A stretch of 64,000 nucleotides of DNA from Malurus cyaneus samueli (GCA_009741485.1 CM019216.1:48008789-48072788), one strand, 5' to 3'; shown: positions 37,569-51,262, counted from the first letter of the stretch. Program-made: numbers and translations. The notes: generated from the letters alone by a model not told the origin.

Positions 37569-38881
37569 AAAAGCAAAACTTAAAGAATTAGAGCTAAGGG
37601 AACACTGGGTCACTTAGACATAATTGTTACCTCAGACCAGCTACAAATGTGCCATGAAGCATTTTATTGCACCTCACATCTTAGTTCTGCCTGTGAGGTT
37701 TGTGCAGAAAGTACCATTCCAGCAGGTTTTGTCACGCAAGTGTGCCTTTTTGTCAGTAATTTGCTAATGCTGTCACCTTGCAGACTGAAGCAGCATTAAT
37801 CTTAGGAGCAGCACAGTAACATTCCCCAAATGATCACAGAAGTTGCAGCACCTGCATCTGGTCTCTGCCTGCTGCTAGTGTTTATTATCTTAGGTTTGGT
37901 CTGAGAAAGAGAGAATTTCCCAGTTGCAGGGTGACTCCAGCACAAAGCTTCTGGCTGCAACAGACCAAAACCTCCTAACTGAACAAAACACAACTATAAA
38001 TCCTTAAAATGTCAGACTTAGTGTGTCCTTCCAAATGCACTTATGCACCCTGTTTTATAATATATGTTGACACTTGTGGAAGCCCAAAGAGTGGTACTTG
38101 CACTTAACAGGAGGAAAACTCTTTAGCTCCAGCACATTTCATGTATATTTCTGTCAGCTGCAAAGTCTTTGTTCCCATCCACATCCTGGCTACTTCTAAC
38201 CCTAGTAAACATTTATTTAAAATCCGGTTCTTAAAGATCTCCAATCAATCCTCAAAAGAGTCTAAGACCTGTAGAAAATTGATTTTATAGTCCCTTTCAT
38301 ATAGAGGTGAAGAGCAAAACTCCCTATTTAAACATCTTTCTATTCAGGAAGGAAGCTGAGTATGCCCAGATGGGAAACAAATGCCTGGATCGAGCTGCAC
38401 AAGTGGTCCTCACTCTCTGTAAATTCTGAAAAAGATAACATTTAACCATGATTCCATTAATCCCTTCCTAAATATGGGATTTTATAACAAACAAAGCAGA
38501 TCTACAGGACAGATAAATGTACCAAACTAAAACTAGATTTCTGGTCCATCACAGAACACATCCTGTCAAGTATCAAGACAAAAACGTGCAGCTTTATGTG
38601 TTTAGAACTTTTCTCTTATGTTTCAAGAATACAATTCTGTAACTTGGAAAGACTATGAAAGCTGTCAGAAGCTGCATTTCATTTAATTTTTTATCCCCTT
38701 TACATTTGTCACCAAAATTCATATAATTCTGAAAAAATGTAAAGATATTTTAGCAGATGAAAACTCAGGAGCAGATGTCTGGCAATATCTATGCACACCA
38801 AAATGAGAACTGTGAGGTGTATTTCCAGCAAGAAAAGAAAAAGATCCATGTCTTTGTAGGGAATTATCTAATAATAGAAAC

Positions 38882-38884
<3 letters not shown>

Positions 38885-38916
<32 letters not shown>
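38885..38916. repeat. A32 homopolymer
   Basis: The longest uninterrupted A run in the window. No polyadenylation signal or retrocopy is visible upstream. Its true length may be uncertain because of sequencing. Confidence 0.9.
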
Positions 38917-38917
<1 letters not shown>

Positions 38918-41900
38918 AAATTACACTTGGAATTGCTTTCGAACACTTCATGTGAAGTTTGTAAATCATTTTTAGGTAGCTGTGGCAGTGTGCAATTGAG
39001 AAAACTATGTGCCACATGGAGGTTACTTTAATAGTTTACATCTTGAGTGGGTTGTTAAATTTGCTTTGTAAATCTAGATAGTCACGGATCTAGAAGGGGA
39101 AAACATTGTTCATTATTCTGATTTCCTCCATAGTGTTTTCATACATCCAGTTAGAACCACAAACAAGCACAATTCATTTGGTATTCAGTGCTGCAGATGG
39201 AGCTGAACTGCTCCCCAGGCAAGAGCAGTGGGAATTGCTTCTGGTGGTGATGATTCCACCAGAGGAGGAAGTTTTTATAAGCTCTGAGTATCTATCTCTT
39301 TGCAGTATTCAGTGTTGTGGTTTACTCTGAGGAAGATGAATTTGGGGTCTGGAAGCCTGTGGGCTGACAACAGGCATTCATAACCATGGACTGATAATTT
39401 ATTAAATCGATTGTAAGTAACATGGAGTATAAAATAGTCTCAATCTAGCAAATTTTCTTCTTCTGAACTATGACTTCTGTTGAAGGAAGATCCTTCTGCA
39501 TATTGTACAGAAGAGTTTACAAGAACTGTGAACACTTGCAATGATACGCTTTTCAAGTAATTTGATGGCTTGAAATGCAATGTGGTTGTCTGACATGGAT
39601 CTAAATGGGATAACTCACTAATATATGAAAGGTAGTACATTAGGTTGTGGTTGAGGTTTTGTGGGATTTTCTTAAGAAGGATTTTTCTCTAGAAAATATT
39701 TTGTAAAAAAATATTGGAATAAATTAAAATAGTATTTTCCTCTTTGGAGCAAAGCTTATTCCTCTATCATCAGCAGAGAGGACAATTTTGTTACTTATGC
39801 CTATCTACTCATTAGTGACAATAATCTAGAAATGTTCAATATTAAATAGTTACAAATTCACTGAATTCCTCGGAGGTGGGTGAGAATTTAAAAATAGGTC
39901 AAAACATCCTGTAAAAAATGTACTTTTCTAAAAGCATTTCACTTACAACACCATAAAAAGTGATCGAAATTGCATTAAGACTTTAATTCCCAACTCAATC
40001 AGACTCATGAAAAAAAAGGCTTTTAATTGCCTAAAATACATTTTGGAACTGTTCCTTTTTCATTTGTATCTATTGTTAATACATGAAATGGATAAGTTAT
40101 TCTCATATTTGTCTTTTGAAAGGAATTTCTAGACCACTGTTAACTAAAGCAAATTCTAATCTTGAATCCTCATTAAGCAAAATAAGGGAGATAGGATTTG
40201 GTTGAATGGCCCAAAAACAAAGTTGGAAAAGAATAACTCTCCAAACCTAATTTGTCAAAATCAAGTTACTTTCCTGTCTGGGTTTGTCCACCTGTCATGA
40301 TTTTATTACTGCCACAATATATCTGATGCTATTCATTAATTCTAAAGTTCTTTGAAAATATAAGGAGTCAAATGTTGTTATTAAATCAATGAACAAAATA
40401 ATTAAACTGTCTAAACAGAATTTCAAAGAATAATGAGCAATTAAACGGGATGCTATTATCTGTGCAGTGTGATGATGAGAGCAAAACTAAGACAATCAGA
40501 ACCCATCTGAATATAGAAGAAAAAGCAACAGTGAAAATTTATGTAAGTTTCAATTCATTAAAATGCACCTAAATGACTTCCAAATATTTTAGTCTATTAA
40601 ATTATCAGATCTAAGACTTTAAAAATAATTTTCCCTCCTATTTATAAATTAAGTTTTTATTCTAGTTCAGCTCTACACCATCTAGCAGAAACTGAAACTT
40701 GTTCCTGAAAGTATTTGTGAAATGTAAGCCTCCAGGAATTTCATCATTATCAATCACAACTAGTTTCAAAAATATGGGTTGTACAGATTTGTAACATAAC
40801 CTTAATCTGTGTGTTCTTAAATCCAAATATTCCCTTTAGCTGTGTGTGTTCAGATCTCAGTGGAAGTCACTGGTAATTGTATCTGGCAACTCTGGGCATA
40901 ATATGATTTTATTTTAGAAATAGGTGCTTTGAAATTCTATAAGTGGCAGGTAAATTGTCAAAGACCATGTAATCACAATGGTTGTAGTGGCAGAGGAAAA
41001 AAAAAACTGAAGATATGGCCTTCACTCTTAAAGAAAACCCAGCAACTGGGTTTTGATTATTATTCCATTCCAGCTCTCTTTCAATAAACTATGGGTGTTA
41101 CTTTCTGCATAGGTGTAGTGACTGATTTAAATCTAAAGATAATTGTAAAGCATAACATATAAATTTATAGAATCTGAAATTATTCCTAGGAAGTCCCATT
41201 TGAGAATAAAAGCCATCCAATGTTTAAATCAGAGAGCTGAGTTCTAGGAGGCTGGTTCAGATCCACTCTTTGTCACAAACTCAATCAATCAAAGTCTCTT
41301 AAATACAGATTTTTAAAAAGAATTAAAGTATCATCAAAATGGACATTGACTTTTATATGCCATGGAAATCCTGGGCAATTCTCACTTCCTCAAAAACAAA
41401 AAATGTGAAAAGATTATTCTCCTGAAACAGGAGACCATGAGCACAAATGCAATATCTCAATTTATTCAGATTAAACAGCACTACCTAACATAGGTGAAGT
41501 TGCAGAATCACACATTCTTTTTTGCAGTAAATGTGAAAACACTAGTATTTCTCTGCTGCCCCAAACAATAGGGATATCAGAGATCTGCAGTGTAAATAAG
41601 AATAAATAATGAAATAAATAGATGCAAATACTACCTAGTTTACATATAGAATCAGGCCACAGGCAATTCAAACTAGTTGCTTTATACAGGCACCAATATT
41701 CTGACTTCTCACCAAAAATGTAGGAAAGTGGAGGAGGCATTCAGTTTGCAATGTGTTTTCTTTTTCAGAAGGTTTTCCAGATTGTTGTGTCATCATTAAA
41801 TGTGTGAAAACAACCAACAGAAGAATGTTTCCTCCAATGAGTACAGGAAAATTGAAGCAATTCAACAGGAAATCCATAGACCATGATTTCAGATAGGGCA

Positions 41901-44900
41901 GATGAAGGCCTGTAAAAAAATTGGGTAATTTCACACAAATACTTGTGTGATATGCTGACAAAAGTATTGTTTTCACAAGTTATGTAAATACTCTAAAGAC
42001 TTTCTCTGAGATGCTCTAATAAAAGTTTTCTTCATCATTTAATTAAGCATCCCACAGAATCTGAGAGGAGATTGAGAGACTATTTAGATGTTAGCATAAA
42101 TGTGCAATTACCTATAAATCCCAGAAAACAAACAAGGAATGTTAGTGGTTTTTAATCAGAAAAGCACCTAATTTAATAAGAAATCTTAGCTGAATAACTG
42201 TCATATGAAGCGCCAATTTTGAGCATTTCACTAGTTATTCTAGAGATTCAGGGAAAACACACACAGGTGAGTTCCCTCACTCTTTTAGGGTGTTTAACCA
42301 CAGTGTGCAGACACCAGGTGGTACCAGCTCGGGCAGTGAGGATCAGTGAGCACACCAGTGAAGGGATTCGGCAGAGAGCTCCAGACAAGTGGAGCAAATC
42401 TCAGCACAGTGCCCAAGGGAGGTGCAGAGCAGCCCGAAAACTGTAAATGCTAGTCTGGCATCCAGGTTGAAGAGTAGGACATCAGACCCGTGAAAAGCTG
42501 GGATTTGAGATGTGTCTAGGGGGAAGGCATGCAGTCCTGATTGAGATAACACAGGGAAAAAGCAAGAACTGGGAATGAAAATAGACTGTTGGAAGCCATC
42601 ATAAAATCCTTGTCATGATCAGTAAGAGGCAACAAATGAACATGCTGAATATTCTCAATGATCAAGGCAAGCCTCCAGGAAACTGTCGGTGCTGGTTGAT
42701 GGAAGCTGGTAAACATCACAGCACTCTAGAAATGCTTATTTCCTGTACAAATCAAAAGACAGATTCTGGTCAAGGCTGCATCCTTTGATTATTTGACTGC
42801 CAGGCTTAATGATGTTGACTGGCTTTGCTCAACCATACTTTTTCAGACATAATTATACCATGTGGATCTCAGCTGCCCAAATAAGTTCCATCATCTGAAC
42901 ATCTGCCAAAGTTTATTAGATCTTCATGAAGCAATTCATCTCTTTGTTAGGAGAGGCAGATAAGTTTAAATAATGTAACTAGTTGTTCTTTGTTAAACTG
43001 ACTGATAGTGGTAGCATTGGTTTTGATTAAATGACACATCCAAGAATTGGGAATTTCTAATGCACTGTGGAAGTGAGGAGGGCTTAATCTAGGTGAGATA
43101 CAGTGGGGAAAAATGTTTCTGAAGCCTACCTTTCTTCCTTTTTATTTTGTTATTAGACTTGCTATAACTGACTGAATTAAATTGATAGAATTCTATGGTA
43201 TTTTTTAAGGATTTTAGATGCATGAAGACAACCATTTTTAATTTTCATCTGAAAAGAAAATCCCAACCAAAAAAACCAAAACCAAAACCCAACAAAAACC
43301 CCAATGAAAAAGTTAAATAATATGTTAAGGCAAGTAGAATCGTTTATTTTTATTAAGCTTCTGTCTTGAAAGGCAGCTCCTGAAAAGTATTTGAAAAAAG
43401 GTACAGTACAACTTCAAGAAGCACAGTGACACCAAGAAAAATAATGCTACACAAATGAATGATCAAATGTACTGGCTGAAAGTATAAAGTCATAGTAACC
43501 TATGCCAGCTCAGTCCTCTTGCCCTGCATCATTCTGTCTGAAATGTGCACACTTTGTGAAACACAAAAAGATGGGCAGAAAGAAAAGAATTCATTTTGTC
43601 CCATTTATTAATCACCTCCTGATTTTCTGAATACTGCTAAATTATATGGGAATATTCTCTCCTACTATTGCAAACTACATTAACTCAGATTAATTTCACA
43701 GGTTTCATAGAATTGTGCCTGAAGAAGGAACTATTAAATGAAATTTTGAACTGAATATTGATGTGGCATTAACAGCCTTTACCAATACAGCTTAGGGGTT
43801 TAGATGACAAAGTATGCAAGGTCAAGACTCTGCAAACTAAGCCTTTTAGCATGTGTACATTCAAGACAAATTTATTACTACCTAATGAAAAAAATGGCTG
43901 AAAAGCTTGGAGGGTTTTCTACCGAGTAAAAATAAATGAACACAGCATCTAAAGCCAAAAAGATCTAGTTTAAATCCCATAAAAGAGCACTAGAAACAAT
44001 CTGCCAGAGGGATCAAAAATGTTTAAAAATAGCAATGACAATAGCAATGTGCTTTAAGACTTTGATGTACCAGAGGAGGCAAGTTTGGAATCCATACCTG
44101 TAAACAAATGGGAATAAAAAGTTAGCCCATGTGAAAATGTGCAAGGATTTTTCTGCAACATTATCTGGAGTATCACTTTTATCCCTGGAGCTGACAACCA
44201 AGCAAGAAAATTTAGGAAATATTTGTAGAAATCCATATGGTAAACATATAAGGCTATTCACAACTTATTTCCATTGCAAAAATACTTGGGTAGTTGAAGT
44301 GTTGCATACTTGAAAAGCCTAAAATCAGGTTTCTTACATAAATGCAATTCATACATGAGCATTATTATGATACAATTCTCATGTAATTTTCACATCCTAC
44401 TATTTCCTGCAGATACTTCCCACACCTGTGTGCATCCATAGCACAACACATTAACTTAGTCTTCACTTCTTTTTTTTTTCTTTTTTCCTCTCTGTTTACT
44501 TGGTAATGAAACTTCTTTATGCTATTCAAAATCGGCTGTGTCTGCCTCAGTGGATGGCTATCAAAAAGGACAGTGAAAGAGAAATGACAAAACATGGGGA
44601 ATTTTGTTTTCTCCCTGCCAAGCATATTGGCTCAAATACATTTCAGATGTCCTTCCTACCAGCAAAAAGGGTAGCATGATACTACACACCAGAGCAAAGG
44701 AAGTAGACAATGAAGTATGACCTTAAAATAACATTTAAATTACAACTAACGTGAAATGACATTTTATGTAATTGATGTGGTCAGAACCTTTTTTTTTTCA
44801 AGGTTATATCTAGATAGCCATATAGTCACAGCAATGTGGGTCTTACTGCCCAAAGCCCAAAGCCAGGGTCTCTAAGAAAGTGGCTGAATTATTTTGGGCA

Positions 44901-45489
44901 TCTTCTTATTTAACATTGCTGGGTAAAATTTGTGAAATTAAAGCCAACCAAGGCATATATATCTAAGCTGCAAACTCACACTGAATTTCAATGTCACAAG
45001 ACAAATTTTTCCTCTTTGGGTAGTTAGTTAATATGAGCCAACATGATGGAATAACTCACATGTCAGTTTGTAACATAATTATCATAATGACTAGAAGATA
45101 GATGGAATTCCAGTAGAGATTATAAAACTAAATATTCATTAGAGCAATTGCAGTATGGTTATCTAAGAAAGTTCAGGGTCTGGATCAGTTAAAATAGAAT
45201 TAGAATTTACTTATTTTTTAATGTACAATTTCCTGATTACAGACAGATCTATAAGTAGTACTCTGGATTTCTGAAAAAAATATTGCATACACAGTACTGC
45301 AGTACAGTGCTAATGGTGTTGAAAAGTAAAGATTCTGCTCTGAATTTAAATGTGCTAAAGGAAAGTTTATATACCAATGTTGGTTTGTTTTATATAGAGG
45401 TGACTGATCCTTCTACTGTTTGTTTTCAGCATACATATTGCACGTAGAGCATACATTTCCATATGATCTGTATCCTTCCTCTTGTCTGA

Positions 45490-45630
45490 GCTGTCACATC
45501 TCACTTGGTTAAAATACAGTGCTAATAATGCCAGGGTCAAGGTTTTAATCTCCACAGGGACCATTCCCCCAAGAGTTGGACTCAATGATCCTTGTGGGTC
45601 CCCTCCACCTCAGAATACTCTGTGACTGTA
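45490..45630 (+). mobile_element. tRNA-Ile-derived SINE with CR1 tail (TguSINE1-like)
   Basis: The first about 73 bp look like a decayed tRNA-Ile gene: CACTTGGTTA (A-box side), GTGCTAATAATGCCAGGGTC (anticodon and variable region) and GGTTTTAATCTCC (B-box side), ending GGACCA at 45562. A CR1-type 3' end follows: AGAGTTGGACTCAATGATCC, TTGTGGGTCCC, CAGAATACTCTGTGACTG. This tRNA-Ile plus CR1-tail composition is that of TguSINE1, described in zebra finch. The tail lets CR1 machinery mobilise it. Box B has lost the usual GGTTCGA, so this copy is probably silent. Confidence 0.85.
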
Positions 45631-47434
45631 TGTTTTAAAAGTGGCAGATTGCAAAGTTATTTTACCAGACCTGTGGTTTCCAGGCCAGCTCCTACACTCA
45701 AATGTTACCAACGTAAATGAATCAAAATCAGAAATCCCACTTTAAAGAGATTTCCCATTAAATTATAGTTTTCTTTTTAGTGATCCAATTGTGATGATTT
45801 GAACAACACATTAACATCAGGGAGTTTGCTAATAAGTATTTTCAATAGGCTTTTTACTCTTCCTGCATGCTAAACTAAGGAAACAGGTTCATTATCTTAA
45901 TAGATTAATTAAAAATAGATTTCTAACTCTGAGATCAGATAAAGATCACTTTGGCTGTGGTTTGCCAACAGTAGCACTTTTCAAAGATTACATGCCGTAC
46001 ATATTTTTCTATCCATTTAAAAAAAAAACTTCACAGAGTGAATGAAAATGATTCAGATATGCTTTTGATGAAATAAAATATTGTTCAGGTTTTTTTCTTA
46101 AGGCAAGTGACTATACCTTGCTCTGTATTGAGCAGAAGAATAATATACCTCTAAGAAAATAATAACTGAATTTCACTAGAAAATATAAAGTATGATTGTT
46201 CGATTCATCATTCAGTGGTAATATCAGAAACTCCAAGACACAGAATTATATCCAGAGATTCAGCAGAAGTGTTCATGACTACTGAGCAAACACTGCCACT
46301 AATGACTGATTTGGAGAGTTGCATTATTGAACAGAACACAACCCTTGTACATAGAACAGAAACCATAAACTTTAATCTGCTTGTTACAGAGCGATGTATG
46401 TTTGTTCAATGAGTAATATCTAATTTGAAGTGAGAAACAGCTGATATTTCAAAAGCATATGAATCCTGTGCAGGGATCAGGAGCCACTGGTTCTGATTCA
46501 ATCATGGGTATATTACATAAATATTGGCTGGTAGTCACTGCTAGTAGCAAAGGAAGTTAAGTAGAGACAGAAATTATTCAGAATAAAAGTGACAACTGAT
46601 ATTATGGCAGCTAAGAGGAACAATAGGAAATAGAAGGATAGTAAGAAATCAAGATTTAACAGTTCTGAAAATCGTCATCTGAAATTTGAAAATAAAAAAA
46701 TAACTTTCAGGTTCATACAAAAAAACCCTGAACTTATACATGTGGTTACCCGTCTCACAGACTAAATTAATTATAGGTTAGCTCACCTTTGCAAAATCTA
46801 GACTATCTCAAGGACCATTTTGTTTATAGGCAGATTTAAAGAGACAGAATCAAGTGACATCATATTTTAGTATTCTGAATAATACATGAATCAAATATAC
46901 TCCATGATACTACAAGCCGTTTCTGATTCCAGCATTTTTCATTTGTGTTGTTTTTTTTCTGTATTTCAGACTTTTAATAACTGATAATTCATGACTTAGT
47001 TTTCTCTGAGGCAATTAACATTTTAGGTAATGCTGTCAAAAAAAAAAAAAAAACAAAAGCAAAAAAACCCCACAAAACCAAAAACAACACATGCATTAAA
47101 TTTCCATGTCATCTCCTTTGACTCAATTTGTAGTTTCAGTTTGCAAACCACTTCCTCTTTACAGAATTAAAATAAAGTTAGCTGCTTGTAATTTTTTTTG
47201 GCCGACTTTAGCAACTCTATGGTGCCAAACAATAATTCCCTAGAAATTTTTTTATATTATTATGCACACAGAATCTCTTATTTTCTCTCCAGTTTTGGGG
47301 TTGGATATAACATACCTATCAGGGAACTTGGTGTTCCAACGGGGAATTTTTGAAGATTGGAATTCTAATCCAGAGCAGTACATGCATGGCAAAATGATGG
47401 CACAATGCTGAGAACTGCCTACAGCAGTGCCACA
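45631..47434. other. Intronic stretch, one A-rich tract
   Basis: AT-rich, no exon recognised. An A17 run starts the A-rich tract at 47038-47090. Confidence 0.5.
47038..47090. repeat. A17 run followed by A/C-rich sequence
   Basis: A homopolymer followed by CAAAA-type units and CCCC. Low complexity. Confidence 0.85.
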
Positions 47435-47522
47435 GTTCCTGGCGGTCACAGACACCCATAAATCAACTATTTAGTTGATTAATTCAGAAATCAGTTTTCC
47501 AGTATTGCAGACCGCCAGGAAC
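47435..47522. repeat. Nested inverted repeats (13-bp outer arms, 8-bp inner arms)
   Basis: GTTCCTGGCGGTC at 47435-47447 is perfectly complementary to GACCGCCAGGAAC at 47510-47522. Inside the loop, AATCAACT (47461-47468) pairs with AGTTGATT (47473-47480) around ATTT. The outer arms are G+C-rich and carry CpG in an AT-rich intron. It could be a transposon remnant or an RNA hairpin. No family is recognised. Confidence 0.6.
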
Positions 47523-47830
47523 CTTGTCTGAGAGTCCTAAAAACTCTCATGCCTCATGAGCTCATAACTGGTTAATGCCAAGTTTCCAAAAAACTTCCAA
47601 AGTTTTGCAATCATATATACATGTCAAAGTGAATAGTTTTCTTGATTTTCAAGTAGAACTTCAGTATTCTTCCAATGGAAATGCCACATTATATATTTAC
47701 CTAATTTTTTTTTTTAAATTCATGAGGGAATTCCCAACTTATCAAATACTTGCTCTCATACCATGCATTTCTAGTTGAGGTGCCTTCTTAGCACATCTAT
47801 CTGCAGAAGACACGCAGTTGGCTCACAGGT

Positions 47831-47852
47831 TTTATATATATATGTATATATA
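47831..47852. repeat. Short (TA)n microsatellite
   Basis: TTTATATATATATGTATATATAC, AT dinucleotides with one G interruption. Confidence 0.85.
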
Positions 47853-48473
47853 CAACAATTTTTAGTCAGATTTCTATGTATTCATCTATAATTCTGGTTT
47901 TATTTCTTAAGTATATGGAGTTGAACTGAATGCAGACATGTACTTTTGGATTATTATCTAGAGCTGCTCTAAAGCCAAAGGACTGCAAGGGGTGATTCAG
48001 CTCATACTGAAGAAAACTTCCACACCTGCTGAGTTTACTCATACCCTGAAAGGGCCTTTCCAGCTCCACTGCTCCATAGGCAACTAACTCAGAAGCAGAC
48101 AGCCAAAGCTAGGAAAATGCATTCCATCTTTTACAGATCATACTCTGTTTCAAGGGTTCCACTATTGCCTAGACTGCAATATTATAGGAATTATCCTATG
48201 GAAAGTTGGGAACCTAAGAAAGAAGAAAATTTTTATTGAGAATCATTCCCTTAAAATTACTTCTATGAACAAGATCCTCTTTTCTTGCATTAAAACTGTT
48301 CTTATCTCTTAGAAAGCTCCAGGGAAATGTTTTATATTTAAATTCAGTTCTGTTTATGCTTTACATGTTGGGTACTTCCGATTATTATATTAAATATATC
48401 AAATCTCAGTGGGATGAGAAGTGTTACATATTTATAAACATTATGTATTCCCAGAACCATGTTCTCAGTTATT

Positions 48474-48810
48474 AGAATCATAGATTCACGTTGATGAATG
48501 GCTCAGTAGGTCAATTAGTCCATGTCACCAGCTTAAATATACATGAAAGCGTGAAAGAATTTCGTCTATTTTGTTCTTAAAAGCCAGTAACAATAGATCA
48601 CACAGACTCCCCACTCAGGTCTCTCCAGTGTTTTCCTCTCCCTTGGCTTCAGAAATCTTTTCCCCCAAGATCTAATTAGCATCTCCTTTGCTAATGCAAT
48701 GTAATCAATGTCCTGAGCCAGTGATGATGAATTTCTTTCTAGGCAGGGAACAGGTTACTCAGCTCCAGGGCCAGTCATGCTCTGGCTTCTGAGCCAGGAA
48801 ACCCCAATTC
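48474..48810 (-). mobile_element. Old CR1-like 3' end, diverged
   Basis: It begins TTAGAATCATAGATTCACGTTGATGAATGG, which resembles the minus-strand CR1 start (AATCATAGAATCAT...GGTTGGAAGGG), followed by CAATTAGTCCATG (family: CATCTAGTCCAAC). The rest is weakly similar to CR1 3' UTR (CAGACTCCCCACTCAGGTCTC region). Strongly decayed, so the boundaries are uncertain. Confidence 0.5.
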
Positions 48811-49043
48811 CTTCCATCTTTCTTCACAGGCCATGCTTTCAGACATCTTCTCATTCTACTCCACGGTTTTTCTTTAAGTCTTTTGAGTTGAAATCCTGCC
48901 AATACTAGAGAGAGATTGTGAGCTGTGGAAAGTTTCCACTTTCTTGTGAGAGAGCAACATCCAGGATGTTGTTACCCATACTGCCTTTGTATGTTTGGAT
49001 ATTTCAACATGAATATACTTTCCAACTTTTCCTTGATTAATTG

Positions 49044-49108
49044 CAGGACAAATATAAGTTTTCTCAAGATGTTCTTTTTACAGGACAAATACAACGTTTC
49101 TCAAGATG
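49044..49108. repeat. 28-bp local duplication, period 37
   Basis: CAGGACAAATATAAGTTTTC... at 49044-49071 is repeated at 49081-49108 with three mismatches. Confidence 0.8.
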
Positions 49109-49204
49109 ATTTTGAATAATACTGGTCTTTTCCTCTAATGTTCTTGCAATCTCTCAGTATCATATATTAACAAGCCTTTTCTCATATCTGTCATTATTAA
49201 CTAA

Positions 49205-49410
49205 TTAATTAAAATATATCAGTATTGGACCCAGAACAGACCCCAGCACAACATCACTTCATATTTTTTTCCAATATGACTCCTAACTACTGAAATTTCC
49301 CTCTGCATATAGTCTTCTTTTTTTTTTTTTTGCAGAATGTCTAATGGGTAGGTCAAAACAAAAATTGTTTTGACAACATTAAACTTAGTCTCATTTGACA
49401 TTCACTTCAG
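49205..49410 (-). mobile_element. Old CR1/L3-like ORF2 fragment, diverged
   Basis: CAGTATTGGACCCAGAACAGACCCCAGCACAACATCACTTCATAT closely follows the minus-strand CR1 ORF2 phrase CAGTACTGGACCCAGAACAGACCC...ACCCCACTTGATA, which encodes the SGVPQGSVLGP block. Then come CTCCTAACTACTG and CTCTGCATATAGTC, also family-like. A T14 stretch interrupts it. It may belong to the same old insertion as 48474-48810. Confidence 0.65.
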
Positions 49411-49641
49411 TGTGCTAAGGAGTCACAGTATATTTATCAAAATCAGCAGGAAAACCATACCCAGAATGAAAAAACCACCCATATCACCATCAATAAGGAA
49501 AGATTTATTAAGGGGTCCCATTATATATAAGACATAGTAATGATTTGGAAAGTGTTTATCTGAATGTCTGGTCTCAGTGTAACAAATTTAATCTCACATG
49601 CTGTGAAAGTTCCATTAATTTAATGGAATTATTTCCAGTAC

Positions 49642-49667
49642 AAAAAAAAAAAAAAAAAAAAAAAAAC
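49642..49667. repeat. A26 homopolymer
   Basis: Uninterrupted A run followed by CCCAC. No retrocopy recognised upstream. Confidence 0.9.
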
Positions 49668-51262
49668 CCACAAAACTCTGAAGTTATCTTGGATTAAGCT
49701 GTAAGTCTCTACAGGTTAAAGGAATGGAAAATATATAAGGGTAACTTAATGATGAAGTTTTACAGGAGGCTGTGTGCTCTGCCCGGGAGATAAAAAATTG
49801 TGTGTAATTAATACCCTATTGTAGTGCTGAGGTGCAGTAAGGTAGAACCAAGGAGTTTGTCATTTCCTAACCTTTGAGGACTTAGCCATGTAATCTTTAT
49901 TTTCAGTCTTAACTCTGCCATTCATTTTTGAGATTAGATCCTTCTTTTATTTAAGAGATGTATGCCTTCATGTAATAATACTTTATAGATTCATCTTTCA
50001 GATTAAATTAAAGCATTTATTTTAGATTGGAAGGATATAAGGCTTTACTGCTTCCTTCTCTGGGCAAATTCAGCTCCCAGTGAAGTCAGAATTGCACTAA
50101 TGCACATTGTAGAAAACTGCTGTTGTCCTGGGAATCCAGAGAAGCATTAATACTTCCAATGTTTTTATTCAGGAAAGAAAAAAAATCTGTGATGTTGACA
50201 TATAAGTTATGTGTCTTCATGTAAACAAAAGATCCCTCTTGTAAGTATTTTATGAGAGTTTTACTCCAAAGAAAAAGGCAAAGCACATGTGGTATATTGC
50301 TGGCATTTCACAGAGAAGTGATTCTATAGATACTGAAAAAATGAATTATTTATTAAAGTTTATATATTTTTCCATGGGGCAGATATACATTCCTTGAAAA
50401 TATTTTTACCCAGTCAAAATTTAATAAATCAGATATCCTATGTTTATTCCTTGACCAAAAAGAATGAACTCATCTTCTTTGAATTCACAGCATTTTGCAA
50501 TATTCCTAAGCACCAGGAAATCAAAGAGCTCTTTGTATCCTTCTTTTCCTGCCACTGTTCTATTGTATACCCCAGCTTTCCAATTCAAAGTAATAAAAGC
50601 ATTGATCTTCTAACTTCTTGACTGTAGAGTTCATCTAATTCTGCATTAGCACTAAACACAAACAAAAAATTTAGTATAAGCAGCCCCAAGAGACGCTTCA
50701 ACCAGATTTCTCCATTTCCCTAGGCTAAATCAGCTCCTCAAAACTCAATTTAAGAAACTGACACAGACACTACAGTCAGAATGGTAAATCTACTCCCCAT
50801 CAGTTTCTTAAATAAAGTTTTCAATCACTGATTTGGTCTTCAGAGATAGAGCTGTGCTCTAGGTACTCCTCTCAAGCTATGCTCATTAAAGGTCATTGTT
50901 CTTAGTGTTTCATCTTAATCCTGGCTGGAAATTAGAGGGTTTTTGAGTACAGAGATGGACACTGAAGAGATTTTCTTAAGTTATTTTTTTGTAACCAATA
51001 GGAAATGCTTGGAAATAAAATATTAATACTGAAGTACTGTGATATGATTCAAAAGGAATGAAGGCAAGAGATAGAAAATATTTTGAAACAAACTTCCTGA
51101 ATTTTTGAACACTTTCATATTTTTATTCCCAAAAATTGTGCTTTTGCTACTACTACGCTTCTCAGTATGTCATAGTAGGATTTGGAGGATACCCCATAGA
51201 TGCTTCAGGAACAGATAATCCATTATGGAATTGAGGGGGTTGGAATTTTTTTGTTTATTTAT

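Larger units (their letters stand above)
32210..45489. other. Intronic stretch, simple repeats only
   Basis: AT-rich. It holds an A-rich tract at 33522-33550, a 17-bp tandem duplication at 37535-37568 and an A32 run at 38885-38916. No exon or transposon recognised. The patch at about 42280-42500 is G+C-richer but unassigned. Confidence 0.45.

Noticed and set aside
38885..38916. A32 run considered as the tail of a processed pseudogene
   Set aside because: There is no AATAAA at the right distance, no coding relic upstream and no flanking direct repeats that I could find.
45490..45562. Possible functional tRNA-Ile gene
   Set aside because: The acceptor and B-box sequences are decayed and the segment is fused to a CR1-type tail, so it is a SINE head and not a tRNA gene.
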